From contig NC_091369.1 of assembly GCF_038502225.1 (NCBI RefSeq), positions 655,001 through 719,000 of the forward strand: a stretch of 64,000 nucleotides of DNA. Reading direction: 5' to 3'. Each line of letters begins with the position of its first letter. Position 1 is the stretch's first letter. Positions 44,029 to 54,300 of the stretch are shown in pieces. The notes under the pieces are model-generated. The model did not search any database, was not told where the DNA came from, and saw nothing but the letters and a program-made list of their open reading frames with translations. The translations under genes and the position numbers were made by a program. The DNA comes from Cherax quadricarinatus. Taxonomy: Eukaryota; Arthropoda; Malacostraca; Decapoda; Parastacidae.

Positions 44029-44052
44029 GAGAGAGTTAGAGAGAGAGAGAGA
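43996..44052. repeat. (GA)n microsatellite
   Basis: GA dinucleotides interrupted by GATA and GTTA. Confidence 0.95.
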
Positions 44053-44222
44053 GCTAGTTCGCCATGTTCAGGTGTTCAGCGACTCCGTAACCAGTAGAGA
44101 GAGAGTGCTAGTTGGTTTTGTTCAGTGACAGCGTGTGAGAGTAAAGATAGCTTACTCTTATTTACTAGACAAGCAGAGCAATTTAGTGCAAATTAGAGTC
44201 TGACGTGAAAATTAAATCTACC

Positions 44223-44225
<3 letters not shown>

Positions 44226-44281
<56 letters not shown>
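44226..44281. repeat. (GA)n microsatellite
   Basis: GA dinucleotides with one AAAG interruption. Confidence 0.95.
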
Positions 44282-44469
44282 CTGCATAAGGAAAAATAAA
44301 TATACAAATATTCAGTTATTGACCTAACTAATTCCAAACGGGGAACAAATTCCAGTCATTTCAGGTTAAGGAGTTCAGGTGTCGTACCGAAGTAGTACCT
44401 CTGTCCTACTTCAGTGCTGAGTTAAATTGAAAGTTGCAAGACTGCAAGTCACAGTCACACGTACACTGT

Positions 44470-44550
44470 ACTGTCAGGTTATACACTGAGAGATGGACAC
44501 ATTTCAGTATTTACACGAAGATACACACATCTCAATGTTTATATATATAT
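44470..44550. repeat. Diverged hairpin-repeat copy
   Basis: Contains TATACACTGAGAGATGGACA and ACACATCTCAATGTTTATAT, an imperfect version of the family hairpin. Confidence 0.5.
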
Positions 44551-44562
44551 TCTTTCTTTCAA

Positions 44563-44720
44563 CAAACCGGCCGTATCCCACCGAGGCAGGGTGGCCCAAA
44601 AAGAAAAACAAAAGTTTCTCTTTTTAAATTTAGTAATTTATACAGAAGGGGTTACTAGCCCCTTGCTCCCGGCATTTTAGTCGCCTCTTACAACACGCAT
44701 GGCTTACGGAGGAAGAATTC
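44563..44720 (+). mobile_element. ACCGGCCGTATCCCACCGAGG repeat
   Basis: Contains CGGCCGTATCCCACCGAGGC, GGGTGGCCCAAAAAGAAAAA, GGGGTTACTAGCCCCTTGCT and CCCGGCATTTTAGTCGCCTC. The inverse of the last two parts is at 49503-49632. Both copies touch simple-sequence tracts. Non-coding; probably a short retroposon. Confidence 0.7.
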
Positions 44721-44760
44721 TGTTCCACTTCCCCATGGAGATAAGAGGAAATAAACAAGA

Positions 44761-44869
<109 letters not shown>

Positions 44870-45039
44870 AGATACATACATTCGGAGTGAGACATCTGAG
44901 TACAAATGTTTTCAATATCTGCGATATTTTGTTGGTCAGTGGAATGATTGTTCCTTGACAGACTGAAGAAGATTATTTAAGACAGGAGTGTTAGTACAGG
45001 ATAACTAACAAAGCTTGGTATTAAAACGTATTTTCGTTG

Positions 45040-45180
45040 GGCTTCTTAACTAGGATGGTACCCAAGAGAGACACCCATTCATTCATTCCTAGGTGAACAC
45101 AGTCTCACCTAATACGTCTCGTCTCGCCCCGGGAGTCGAACACGGGTCCTTTCGGTTGTGAGTCGAACTCTTGAGCACAG
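45040..45180 (-). mobile_element. tRNA-derived SINE fragment
   Basis: On the minus strand: GAGTTCGACTCACAACCGAA, then GGACCCGTGTTCGACTCCCG with a B-box-like GTGTTCGACTCC, then TTAGGTGAGACTGTGTTCAC and TTGGGTACCATCCT. It is a different SINE type from 1303 and 40145. The A box is poor. Confidence 0.55.
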
Positions 45181-45204
45181 ACTTACAACTCACCTACAAC
45201 AACA

Positions 45205-45495
45205 CACAGCTCTGCCCCCCCCCCTCTCTCCCCTCCGCCAGTTACGTAACACCAGCATGCGTTACACCCTCCCCCGCTTCCATCTTTCCTCCCCCTCTCA
45301 CCCTTTCCATCCATCCCCTCTCAGCCAGTTCCTACAGGGGTGTCAGCATACTGCTGATGTATACAGTTTTGTTTAAAAATCATTTTCTTCCTCTGTCTTA
45401 TCATTTTCCATCATCTTCTCGTTTCCTCCTATTCCTTCTACTTTTTTCCTTTTTTTCTTAATCTTCCACCACATTCCTCCTCCTCCTGTCATTTG
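45205..45495. repeat. Pyrimidine-rich tract
   Basis: C/T-rich on the plus strand with no fixed unit, apart from an intervening ordinary stretch near 45340-45380. Confidence 0.65.
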
Positions 45496-45499
45496 CACT

Positions 45500-45720
45500 G
45501 TGCTGTTGTCTGCCGTGTCACCTGCCAGTTACACAGTACTGTTGTCTGGTGTGTCACTGCCTTTCACCTGTCACTTGCACAGTACTGTCTGCTGTGTCAC
45601 CAGTAGTGACGTAGACATAACATTATTACACTTGTCGACAGAGAGGTGTTAAGGCGGAAAATGAGTCACATTATTCTAGGATGGCAGCCATTTGTGGTGA
45701 CGGGTGAGTGTGGTAATGTT
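45500..45720. other. Stretch with a diverged 50-bp duplication
   Basis: TGTGTCACCTGCCAGTTACA, TGTGTCACTGCC and TGCTGTGTCACC recur with ACAGTACTGT between 45505 and 45600, suggesting two to three old tandem copies of about 50 bp. No gene. Confidence 0.45.
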
Positions 45721-45769
45721 GATTGTTGAGTAGTGATGGTGTCCGCTGCAGGCGGCACACACCACTAAC

Positions 45770-45975
45770 AGTAGTGGCAGCAGTAACAGCAGCAGCAGGA
45801 AGAACAGCAGCAGCAGGAAGAACAGCACCAGTAATGGCAGGAACAGCAGCAGCAGCAAGAACAGCAACAGTAGTGGCAGCAGTTACAGTAACAGCAACAT
45901 CAGTAACAGTAACAGCAGAGACAGCAGAAGTAACAGCAGAGACAGCAGAAGTAACAGCAGTGGCAGCAGAAACAT
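45770..45975. repeat. CAG/AACAG-rich low-complexity tract
   Basis: CAGCAGCAGGAAGAACAG and AGTAACAGCAGAGACAGCAG units of 15-21 bp repeat irregularly. Alanine/threonine-rich translation is compositional. Confidence 0.85.
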
Positions 45976-45989
45976 GGTTACATACTCGG

Positions 45990-46530
45990 AGTGTTCACAC
46001 CAGCTTGAGGCACTTTCTGACGTACCTTCATTACTCTGATATAACATTAATGGGTTTCCAGAGTTTTCCTACTCCTCTGATTATTGAAGTTAAACTTACC
46101 TTACATCCCTCCTCGTATATTATTACTTGGAGTCCCCCAACCCTCAGTTTATACTCGTTTGTCCTGTGATGTTGTGGTCAGAGTTTATTATTTACTGATT
46201 ATTGTCTCCCATTAGTTCCTCGTTATTGGTGAACATTATTTCCAGTATATTTTCACTTCTCATGGGTTCTGTTGCCTGCTCTTTCACTGCAAATTTTTAC
46301 AAAATTCCATCATTCACAATAGTTACAATATGTATATAAATAAGAACATTAATTTGTATTGTATAGGAACTTGTAAATTATCATAATTTTTAATAAATCT
46401 TGCTATCTAATTTTTTAAGGGAAAATTTAAGCAAAATCTTAATAGTTGATATCAAATTAGTTGTGAGGTTATCACAGCCACGTGTGTCCTGGTATCATGA
46501 AGCATGCCTAGTGCTGCTGTGTGCATCATG
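45990..46530. other. Stretch without recognisable gene
   Basis: AT-rich, apparently unique DNA. Nothing recognised. Confidence 0.4.
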
Positions 46531-46534
46531 TTTG

Positions 46535-46640
46535 TAGGATTGATGGCCCAGTGGTTAGAGCGTCGTGAATTTTGACTTGCTTCCCAGGAGGCGGGCTAAA
46601 ATAACACGGGTTCGATCCCCGGCTAGCCGCAGTTTGTTAA
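46535..46640 (+). mobile_element. tRNA-derived SINE head followed by (TA)n
   Basis: Contains the A-box-like TGGCCCAGTGGTTAGAGCG at about 46544 and the B box GGTTCGATCCCC near 46608. The 45-50 bases between them include GACTTGCTTCCCAGGAGGCG. Spacing is long, as in class II tRNAs. The 5' and 3' ends do not pair as an acceptor stem. A (TA)n tract follows 20 bases later. Confidence 0.65.
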
Positions 46641-46662
46641 CTGCTTAAAAACCACTTGTTCA

Positions 46663-46663
46663 T

Positions 46664-46721
<58 letters not shown>
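46663..46721. repeat. (TA)n microsatellite
   Basis: About 29 TA dinucleotides. Confidence 0.97.
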
Positions 46722-46725
<4 letters not shown>

Positions 46726-46859
46726 ATAGTATATACGACGGTATATATCACAGTGGAGGAATAACAATTAATGTTTCTGTTGTTGTTAGCAGCGGTTGTG
46801 GTAGTAATGGTAGCAATGGCAGTAGTCGTAGTATATTCCCTAGGAAGCACTAGAGCAGT

Positions 46860-47155
46860 AAGTTTCGATCCTTGGAAAAATAAATTAGCTTGAGTTTCTT
46901 AGATCAAGAGCCCAGCATCGTCATCAAGGTCCCTTCTCCCACTCTTAAAGAACTATTCAGGAAGTAATATTGAACTCTTATTAAAAAAGTGAGAGTAATC
47001 AGGGTTTATCTGCTGCGTTATGGCAGGTTCTTGCTTGCTGTTAGTCACTTAGAGTGGTAAAAAGTTGTAATGGAAATTGTGTAATTGAGGGAGGCTTGAA
47101 AAGTTGATCACTCCACTGTGTGACAGTGGCCTTGATGTGTTCTCTAGTTTCTGGT
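46860..47155. other. Stretch without recognisable gene
   Basis: No coding frame or repeat recognised. Confidence 0.35.
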
Positions 47156-47171
47156 GATTGTGTGTGTGTGT

Positions 47172-47280
47172 GTACTCATCTATTTGTGGTTCTAGGGTTC
47201 GATTCACAGCTTCTGGCCCTACCTCTTCGTCTGGTCGCTAATAGGTCCACCCTCTCCCAACTCCAAGAGCTTTATCTTGT
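47172..47280 (-). mobile_element. LINE 3' end fragment joined to a (GT)n tract
   Basis: GTGTGTGTGTACTCATCTAT followed by TTGTGGTTCTAGGGTTCGAT and CACAGCTTCTGGCCCTACCT. It is the same 3' end as at 39498, again with GT repeats on the outside. Confidence 0.65.
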
Positions 47281-47303
47281 GTTCTCTGGTTTCTGGTGAT
47301 GCT

Positions 47304-47308
<5 letters not shown>

Positions 47309-47344
<36 letters not shown>
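47309..47344. repeat. (GT)n microsatellite
   Basis: About 17 GT dinucleotides. Confidence 0.95.
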
Positions 47345-47352
<8 letters not shown>

Positions 47353-47379
47353 CTGTAGTTGTTTTGGTAGATGTGTGCT

Positions 47380-47600
47380 GGTGAGGTGTTGCGGATGTTA
47401 TGGCAGGTGTTTCTTGTTTTAGGAAAGGTGTTGTGTTAGTGATTTGTTGCGGGTGTTAACGAGGTGTTGTGGGTGTTAGTGAGATGTTGTGGGTGTTAGA
47501 GATGTTGAGGGTGTTAGAGAAGATGTTGCTGATGTTTTGGTTGGTGTTGCTGGTGTTACCGCAGATGTTGTTACGCGTTAATGAGGCGTGGCTAATGTTG
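47380..47600. repeat. Degenerate GTTGTGGGTGTTAGTGAG repeats
   Basis: GAGGTGTTGCGGATGTTATG, GAGGTGTTGTGGGTGTTAGT and similar units of about 20 bp recur some ten times with strong divergence. Confidence 0.65.
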
Positions 47601-47719
47601 GGGCAAGTTTATTTTTCTTGGGTGTTATTACACGCGTTTACGTTATTTTCACTGTCCCACAACAGCTGGAAATTAACAAACTAAATAACGAACAAAATAT
47701 ACTGAAGGCGGGACACTAC

Positions 47720-47753
<34 letters not shown>
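47720..47753. repeat. (CT)n microsatellite
   Basis: About 16 CT dinucleotides. Confidence 0.95.
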
Positions 47754-47756
<3 letters not shown>

Positions 47757-47902
47757 GTTCTTCAGCGCCAGTCTTCACAATACATTAGCCCAGGAGGTTC
47801 ATAACACTTCCTCCTTGGCTGTGTGTGCGTAGTTACAGTTTAACTCTGTTACAAGTTTTTGTCTTTTGTTCCTTGGCTGACGCTGTAGTCAATGACAGTA
47901 TA

Positions 47903-49085
47903 GTGTGTAGTGACTGAGACTGTAGTGGCTAGTGCCTGGCATTCTGGTAACTGACACTGTAGTGATGACAGTGTGGTGTGTATGGTGGCTGAGACTGTAG
48001 TGGCGAGTGTCAGGCATTCTGGTAACTGACACTGTAGTGATGACAGTGTGGTGTGTATGGTGGCTGAGACTGTAGTGGCGAGTGTCAGGCACTCTGGTAA
48101 CTGACACTGTAGTGATGACAGTGTGGTGTGTATGGTGGCTGAGACTGTAGTGGCGAGTGTCAGGCATTCTGGTAACTGACACTGTAGTGATGACAGTGTG
48201 GTGTGTATGGTGGCTGAGACTGTAGTGGCGAGTGTCAGGCATTCTGGTAACTGACACTGTAGTGATGACAGTGTGGTGTGTATGGTGGCTGAGACTGTAG
48301 TGGCGAGTGTCAGGCATTCTGGTAACTGACACTGTAGTGATGACAGTGTGGTGTGTATGGTGGCTGAGACTGTAGTGGCGAGTGTCAGGCACTCTGGTAA
48401 CTGACACTGTAGTGATGACAGTGTGGTGTGTATGGTGGCTGAGACTGTAGTGGCGAGTGTCAGGCATTCTGGTAACTGACACTGTAGTGATGACAGTGTG
48501 GTGTGTATGGTGGCTGAGACTGTAGTGGCGAGTGTCAGGCATTCTGGTAACTGACACTGTAGTGATGACAGTGTGGTGTGTATGGTGGCTGAGACTGTAG
48601 TGGCGAGTGTCAGGCATTCTGGTAACTGACACTGTAGTGATGACAGTGTGGTGTGTATGGTGGCTGAGACTGTAGTGGCGAGTGTCAGGCATTCTGGTAA
48701 CTGACACTGTAGTGATGACAGTGTGGTGTGTATGGTGGCTGAGACTGTAGTGGCGAGTGTCAGGCATTCTGGTAACTGACACTGTAGTGATGACAGTGTG
48801 GTGTGTATGGTGGCTGAGACTGTAGTGGCGAGTGTCAGGCATTCTGGTAACTGACACTGTAGTGATGACAGTGTGGTGTGTATGGTGGCTGAGACTGTAG
48901 TGGCGAGTGTCAGGCATTCTGGTAACTGACACTGTAGTGATGACAGTGTGGTGTGTATGGTGGCTGAGACTGTAGTGGCGAGTGTCAGGCATTCTGGTAA
49001 CTGACACTGTAGTGATGACAGTGTGATGTGTATGGTGGCTGAGACTGTAGTGGCGAGTGTCAGGCACTCTGGTGATTCACACTGT
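47903..49085. repeat. 75-bp minisatellite, highly uniform
   Basis: Almost 16 copies of a 75-bp unit containing GACACTGTAGTGATGACAGT, GGTGGCTGAGACTGTAGTGG and GTCAGGCATTCTGGTAACTG. Variation in the interior is nearly limited to CATTCTGG versus CACTCTGG. The end units are more diverged. The minus strand is open (25-residue repeat starting MPDTRHYSLSHHTHH) because 75 is a multiple of 3. There is no supporting gene context. Confidence 0.95.
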
Positions 49086-49235
49086 AGTGACTAACACTCG
49101 CCCTCATTTCTGTATAGTCAATTCGTGATCGCATTTGTCAAATCCCTTTCCATTTCGTGAATATTTGCATTTGGTGGATATTTAACTTTCTGATAGATAA
49201 AACACAAACAGTAGTAGTAAACAAATCAAAATGTA

Positions 49236-49453
49236 GCACTTACTGTGTATAAAAGTTCATTACCTCAAGGTACAGTTCTGGCACCGTTACTGTTATACAT
49301 ACTCTTAGCGGAGAGATAAAACACTAGCCACTGTTGTCTGTCATTTGCCGATGACACAAAAATAAGCTTGAGAATCATATAGATATAAAACACGAAAACT
49401 GTTAGAAGATACAAGCAAAGTCTTCCAACAGGCAGTGGAAAATAGTATGATGT

Positions 49454-49455
<2 letters not shown>
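49236..49455 (+). pseudogene. LINE RT active-site fragment
   Basis: On the plus strand: PQGTVLAPLLLYIL (from about 49266), then SFADDTKI (from about 49346, the catalytic Asp pair), then in another frame KLLEDTSKVFQQAVENSMMF, which matches the segment after FADD in the LINE family here. It stops at the (AAT)n tract. Several stops and frame changes are present. Confidence 0.75.

Positions 49456-49502
<47 letters not shown>
49456..49502. repeat. (AAT)n microsatellite
   Basis: About 15 AAT triplets at the junction between the LINE RT relic and the next repeat. Confidence 0.97.
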
Positions 49503-49635
49503 GAGGCGATTAACATGCCGGGAGCAAGGGGCTAGTAACCCCTTCTCCTGTATAAATTACTAAATTTATAAATAAAATCTTAAATTAAGGTTAAGGTTAC
49601 CTTGCCTGGGTGGGATACGGCCGGTGTGGTGAAAA
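49503..49635 (-). mobile_element. ACCGGCCGTATCCCACC repeat, inverted copy
   Basis: Contains GAGGCGATTAACATGCCGGG, AGCAAGGGGCTAGTAACCCC and TGGGTGGGATACGGCCGGTG. It is the inverse of 44563-44720, and a (TAA)n/(TTA)n tract follows. Confidence 0.7.
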
Positions 49636-49654
49636 CAACATCAATAATACTAAT

Positions 49655-49690
49655 ACTAATAATAATAATAATTATTATTATTATTATTTT
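49655..49690. repeat. (TAA)n/(TTA)n inverted simple repeat
   Basis: AATAATAATAATAATT is followed by ATTATTATTATTATT, forming a short palindrome. Confidence 0.9.
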
Positions 49691-49844
49691 ATTTCAGCAT
49701 GGTACAATGTTTGTACAGAGATATGGTGACATTTAGTTGTACATACAGAAAGTCCAGAGTATTTAGGGCAAGATTAACCCTAACTTAAGACTGCACTGGT
49801 AGTAACTAATGGTATCACCTGTTTAGGTATGGAAAGAATGAAGA

Positions 49845-49955
49845 ACTCTAAAGGGGCACTGTCAGCGGGCCACCAGTAGCAACAGCCTGGTTGTGTAGGC
49901 AAGCACCAGACAAGCCTGGCCCATGGCCGGGCTCCGGGAATAGAAAAACTGATCA
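49845..49955 (-). mobile_element. LINE-end fragment
   Basis: The minus strand encodes FSIPGARPWARLVWCLPTQP followed by GCCYWWPADSAPLEFF. Nucleotide motifs match the copies at 24780 and 41800. Confidence 0.7.
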
Positions 49956-50139
49956 AAGGTAAAGGTACTGCTGTATGCAAAACACAAGATGACCACTAAA
50001 TAGAACGAGAACAAGTGAAGGATGTGAGTTGCCTATTTCTCCTCAATCTCTTTCTGATTCTCCTCTTCTTTCTTTTTCTTGCCTCTTTCCCACTTTCGCT
50101 GCGTCCTATAATGGGCAAGATCTTTATGGCAGCCTTCCT

Positions 50140-50400
50140 ACCACAATAAAGGGCCAAAGGTTTTCTCAAAGGGCAGGGTCTTTCCTTAACTGGCAAGGTT
50201 TTTCCCCTAAGGAACAAATTCTATGATTTACCTTTGATAATCTAATGGTTAGGGCCTTTCTCTAAGTCTAAAGGGTAGGGCCTTCCTCTGAGAGGTAGGT
50301 ACGACCTTTTAAGGGATATGATCTAAAGGGTAGGGTCTTCTCAGCGGCCTGGTGACCCCAGTAAAGGGGTTGCTCAAGGGGTCAGGGTCTTCCCAGTGTG
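50140..50400. repeat. Decayed tandem repeat of AAAGGGTAGGGTCTTTCTC
   Basis: Related motifs appear at irregular spacing: TCAAAGGGCAGGGTCTTTCC, GGTTAGGGCCTTTCTCTAAG, TAAAGGGTAGGGCCTTCCTC, TAAAGGGTAGGGTCTTCTCA and GGGGTCAGGGTCTTCCCA. This looks like an old array of 20-40-bp units. Confidence 0.6.
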
Positions 50401-50479
50401 TAATGAGGTGCTAGAAGCGTTCTCAAGGTCACGTTTTAAAGTCTCCAGACGACGTAAGAGCCACGGAGGCCTGTGGCGA

Positions 50480-50790
50480 GAAGCAACAACAGCGGCCACC
50501 ACTACAACAGCCACAACTACAGCAGTAACAACAGCTAGCAGAAGCAGCAGCCATAACAATAGCAACAAGAACAAGAGCGGAAGCAACAGTCTCAGCAGCA
50601 AGCACAATAACAACAAAAGCAGCAGCAGCAGTAACCACAGCAACAACAGCAGCATCAACCATCAGCAGCAGCCACAACAGTAACAGCATCAACCTCAACA
50701 TCAAAGGCAGAAACAGCATCAACCGCAACAACAACAGCAGCAGCAGCAGCCACAACAACAGCAGCAACAGCCACAACAATAAAAACAAAA
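50480..50790. repeat. CAA/CAG-rich low-complexity tract
   Basis: CAGCAGCAGCAG, CAACAACAGCAGC and ACAACAGCCACAAC runs without fixed period. Glutamine- or leucine-rich translations in different frames follow from the composition. Confidence 0.85.
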
Positions 50791-50924
50791 CTCAGGACAC
50801 GATGAAGAATAGAAAGGAATAACAGTGAGGCGGAGAGAAGAAGAAAAGTAAGAAAAGTCTCCCAACAAAAGCGGCAACAAAAACAAGAACAATTATAATA
50901 ACAAAGACAGTAATGACAGTGAGT

Positions 50925-51110
50925 AGAGGGAGGGAGGGAGAGGGAGGGAGGGAGAGGGAGGGAGGGAGGGAGAGGGAGGGAGGGAGAGGGAGGGAGGGAG
51001 AGGGAGGGAGGGAAAGGGAGGGAGGGAGGGAGAGAGGGAGGGAGGGAGAAGGAGGGAGGGAGAGGGAGGGAGGGAGAAGGAGGGAGGGAGAGGGAGGGAG
51101 GGAGGGACAA
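50925..51110. repeat. (GGGA)n purine tract
   Basis: Units GGGAGGGAGGGAGAGGGA repeat with a period of about 14-18 bp. All-purine plus strand. Confidence 0.92.
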
Positions 51111-51384
51111 TGAATAGTAGAGGAGGCACTAGGAATAATGGAATGACGAGGAGTGTAGGGAAGAAGGTACGTAGGAAAAGATAGTAAATGGAAGAGAAGG
51201 GTGAGGAAGGAGGGGTGATAGAAAGGAAAAGAAGGGTAGGGAAGAAGGGGTAAAAGAAGGTAGGGAAGGAAGGGTAATACAGGGAAGGGAAGGGTGGAGA
51301 AGAAAGATCGTGAATTGTAAAGGGAGAGAGAGAGAGAAGAGATGAAGAAGGAACTGTAAAGTATAGAGGGAAGGTAGAATAAAA
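51111..51384. other. Purine-rich flank of the 35-bp array
   Basis: GGAAGGGTAGGGAAG-type motifs become more regular towards the array, as if this is its decayed edge. Confidence 0.55.
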
Positions 51385-54300
51385 GGTACATAGTGGGTGG
51401 GAGGAAAGGTAGAAGGAAGGGTATACAGTGTGTGGAAGGGAAGGTAGAAGGAAGGGTATACAGTGTGTGGGAGGGAAGGTAGAAGGAAGGATATACAGTG
51501 TGTGGGAGGGAAGGTAGAAGGAAGGGTATACAGTGTGTGGGAGGGAAGGTAGAAGTAAGGGTAAACAGTAGGTGGGAGGGAAGGTAGAAGGAAGGGTATA
51601 AATTGTGTGGGAGGGAAGTTAGAAGGAAGGGTACACAGTGTGTGGGAGGGAAGGTAGAAGGAAGGGTATACAGTGTGTGGGAGGGAAGGTAGAAGGAAGG
51701 GTAAACAGTGTGTGGGAGGGAAGGTAGAAGGAAGGGTAAACAGTGTGTGGGAGGGAAGGTAGAAGGAAGGGTATACAGTGTGTGGGAGGGAAGGTAGAAG
51801 GAAGGGTATACAGTGTGTGGGAGGGAAGGTAGAAGGAAGGATACACAGTGTGTGGGAGGGAAGGTAGAAGGAAGGGTAAACTGTGTGGGAGGGAAGGTAG
51901 AAGGAAGGGTAAACAGTGTGTGGGAGGGAAGGTAGAAGGAAGGGTATACAGTGTGTGGGAGGGAAGGTAGAAGGAAGGGTATACAGTGTGTGGGAGGGAA
52001 GGTAGAAGGAAGGATATACAGTGTGTGGGATAGAAGGAAGGGTATATAGTGTGTGGGAGGGAAGGTAGAAGGAAGGGTATACAGTGTGTGGGAGGGAAGG
52101 TAGAAGGAAGGGTATACACAGTGTGTGGGAGGGAAGGTAGAAGGAAGGGTAAACAGTGTGTGGGAGGGAAGGTAGAAGGAAGGGTAAACAGTACAGTGTG
52201 TGGGAGGAAGGTAGAAGGAAGGGTATACAGTGTGTGGGAGGGAAGGTAGAAGGAAGGATACACAGTGTGTGGGAGGGAAGGTAGAAGGAAGGGTAAACTG
52301 TGTGGGAGGGAAGGTAAAAGGAAGGGTAAACAGTGTGTGGGAGGGAAGGTAGAAGGAAGGGTATACAGTGTGTGGGAGGGAAGGTAGAAGGAAGGGTATA
52401 CAGTGTGTGGGAGGGAAGGTAGAAGGAAGGGTATACAGTGTGTGGGAGGGAAGGTAGAAGGAAGGGTATACAGTGTGTGGGAGGGACGGTAGTGTAGAAG
52501 GAAGGGTATACAGTGTAGGGAAGGAAAGGAAGGGTATGCAGCGTGTGGTAGGGAAGGTAGAAGGAAGGGTACACAGTGTGTGGGAGGGAAGGTAGAAGGA
52601 AGGGTATACAGTGTGTGGGAGGGAAGGTAGAAGGAAGGGTAAACAGTGTGTGGGAGGGAAGGTAGAAGGAAGGGTATACAGTGTGTGGGAGGGAAGGTAG
52701 AAGGAAGGGTCTAGAGGGTGTGGGAGGGAAGGTAGGGAAGGATACACAGTGTGTGGGAGGGAAGGTAGAAGGAAGGGTATACAGTGTGTGGGAGGGAAGG
52801 TAGAAGGAAGGGTATACAGTGTGTGGGAGGGAAGGTAGAAGGAAGGGTATACAGTGTGTGGGAGGGAAGGTAGAAGGAAGGATATACAGTGTGTGGGAGG
52901 GAAGGTAGAAGGAAGGGTATATAGTGTGTGGGAGGGAAGGTAGAAGGAAGGGTATACAGTGTGTGGGAGGGAAGGTAGAAGGAAGGGTATACAGTGTGTG
53001 GGAGGGAAGGTAGAAGGAAGGGTATACAGTGTGTGGGAGGGAAGGTAGAAGGAAGGGTAAACAGTGTGTGGGAGGGAAGGTAGAAGGAAGGGTAAACAGT
53101 GTGTGGGAGGGAAGGTAGAAGGAAGGGTATACAGTGTGTGGGAGGAAGGTAGAAGGAAGGGTATACAGTGTGTGGGAGGGAAGGTAGAAGGAAGGATACA
53201 CAGTGTGTGGGAGGGAAGGTAGAAGGAAGGGTAAACTGTGTGGGAGGGAAGGTAGAAGGAAGGGTAAACAGTGTGTGGGAGGGAAGGTAGAAGGAAGGGT
53301 ATACAGTGTGTGGGAGGGAAGGTAGAAGGAAGGGTATACAGTGTGTGGGAGGGAAGGTAGAAGGAAGGATATACAGTGTGTGGGAGGGAAGGTAGAAGGA
53401 AGGGTATACAGTGTGTGGGAGGGAAGGTAGAAGGAAGGGTATACAGTGTGTGGGAGGGAAGGTAGAAGGAAGGGTATACAGTGTGTGGGAGGGAAGGTAG
53501 AAGGAAGGGTATGCAGTGTGTGGGAGGGAAGGTAGAAGGAAGGGTATACAGTGTGTGGGAGGGAAGGTAGAAGGAAGGGTAAACAGTGTGTGGGAGGGAA
53601 GGTAGAAGGAAGGGTAAACAGTGTGTGGGAGGGAAGGTAGAAGGAAGGGTATACAGTGTGTGGGAGGGAAGGTAGAAGGAAGGGTATACAGTGTGTGGGA
53701 GGGAAGGTAGAAGGAAGGATACACAGTGTGTGGGAGGGAAGGTAGAAGGAAGGGTAAACTGTGTGGGAGGGAAGGTAGAAGGAAGGGTAAACAGTGTGTG
53801 GGAGGGAAGGTAGAAGGAAGGGTATACAGTGTGTGGGAGGGAAGGTAGAAGGAAGGGTATACAGTGTGTGGGAGGGAAGGTAGAAGGAAGGATATACAGT
53901 GTGTGGGAGGGAAGGTAGAAGGAAGGGTATATAGTGTGTGGGAGGGAAGGTAGAAGGAAGGGTATACAGTAGGGAAGGTAGAAGGAAGGGTATACAGTGT
54001 GTGGGAGGGAAGGTAGAAGGAAGGGTATACAGTGTGTGGGAGGGAAGGTAGAAGGAAGGGTAAACAGTGTGTGGGAGGGAAGGTAGAAGGAAGGGTAAAC
54101 AGTGTGTGGGAGGGAAGGTAGAAGGAAGGGTATACAGTGTGTGGGAGGGAAGGTAGAAGGAAGGGTATACAGTGTGTGGGAGGGAAGGTAGAAGGAAGGA
54201 TACACAGTGTGTGGGAGGGAAGGTAGAAGAAAGGGTAAACTGTGTGGGAGGGAAGGTAGAAGGAAGGGTAAACAGTGGGGGAGGGAAGGTAGAAGGAAGG

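Noticed and set aside
46535..46640. Possible tRNA with long variable arm
   Set aside because: Box spacing is compatible, but no acceptor stem forms and the sequence runs into a (TA)n tract like a retroposon tail.
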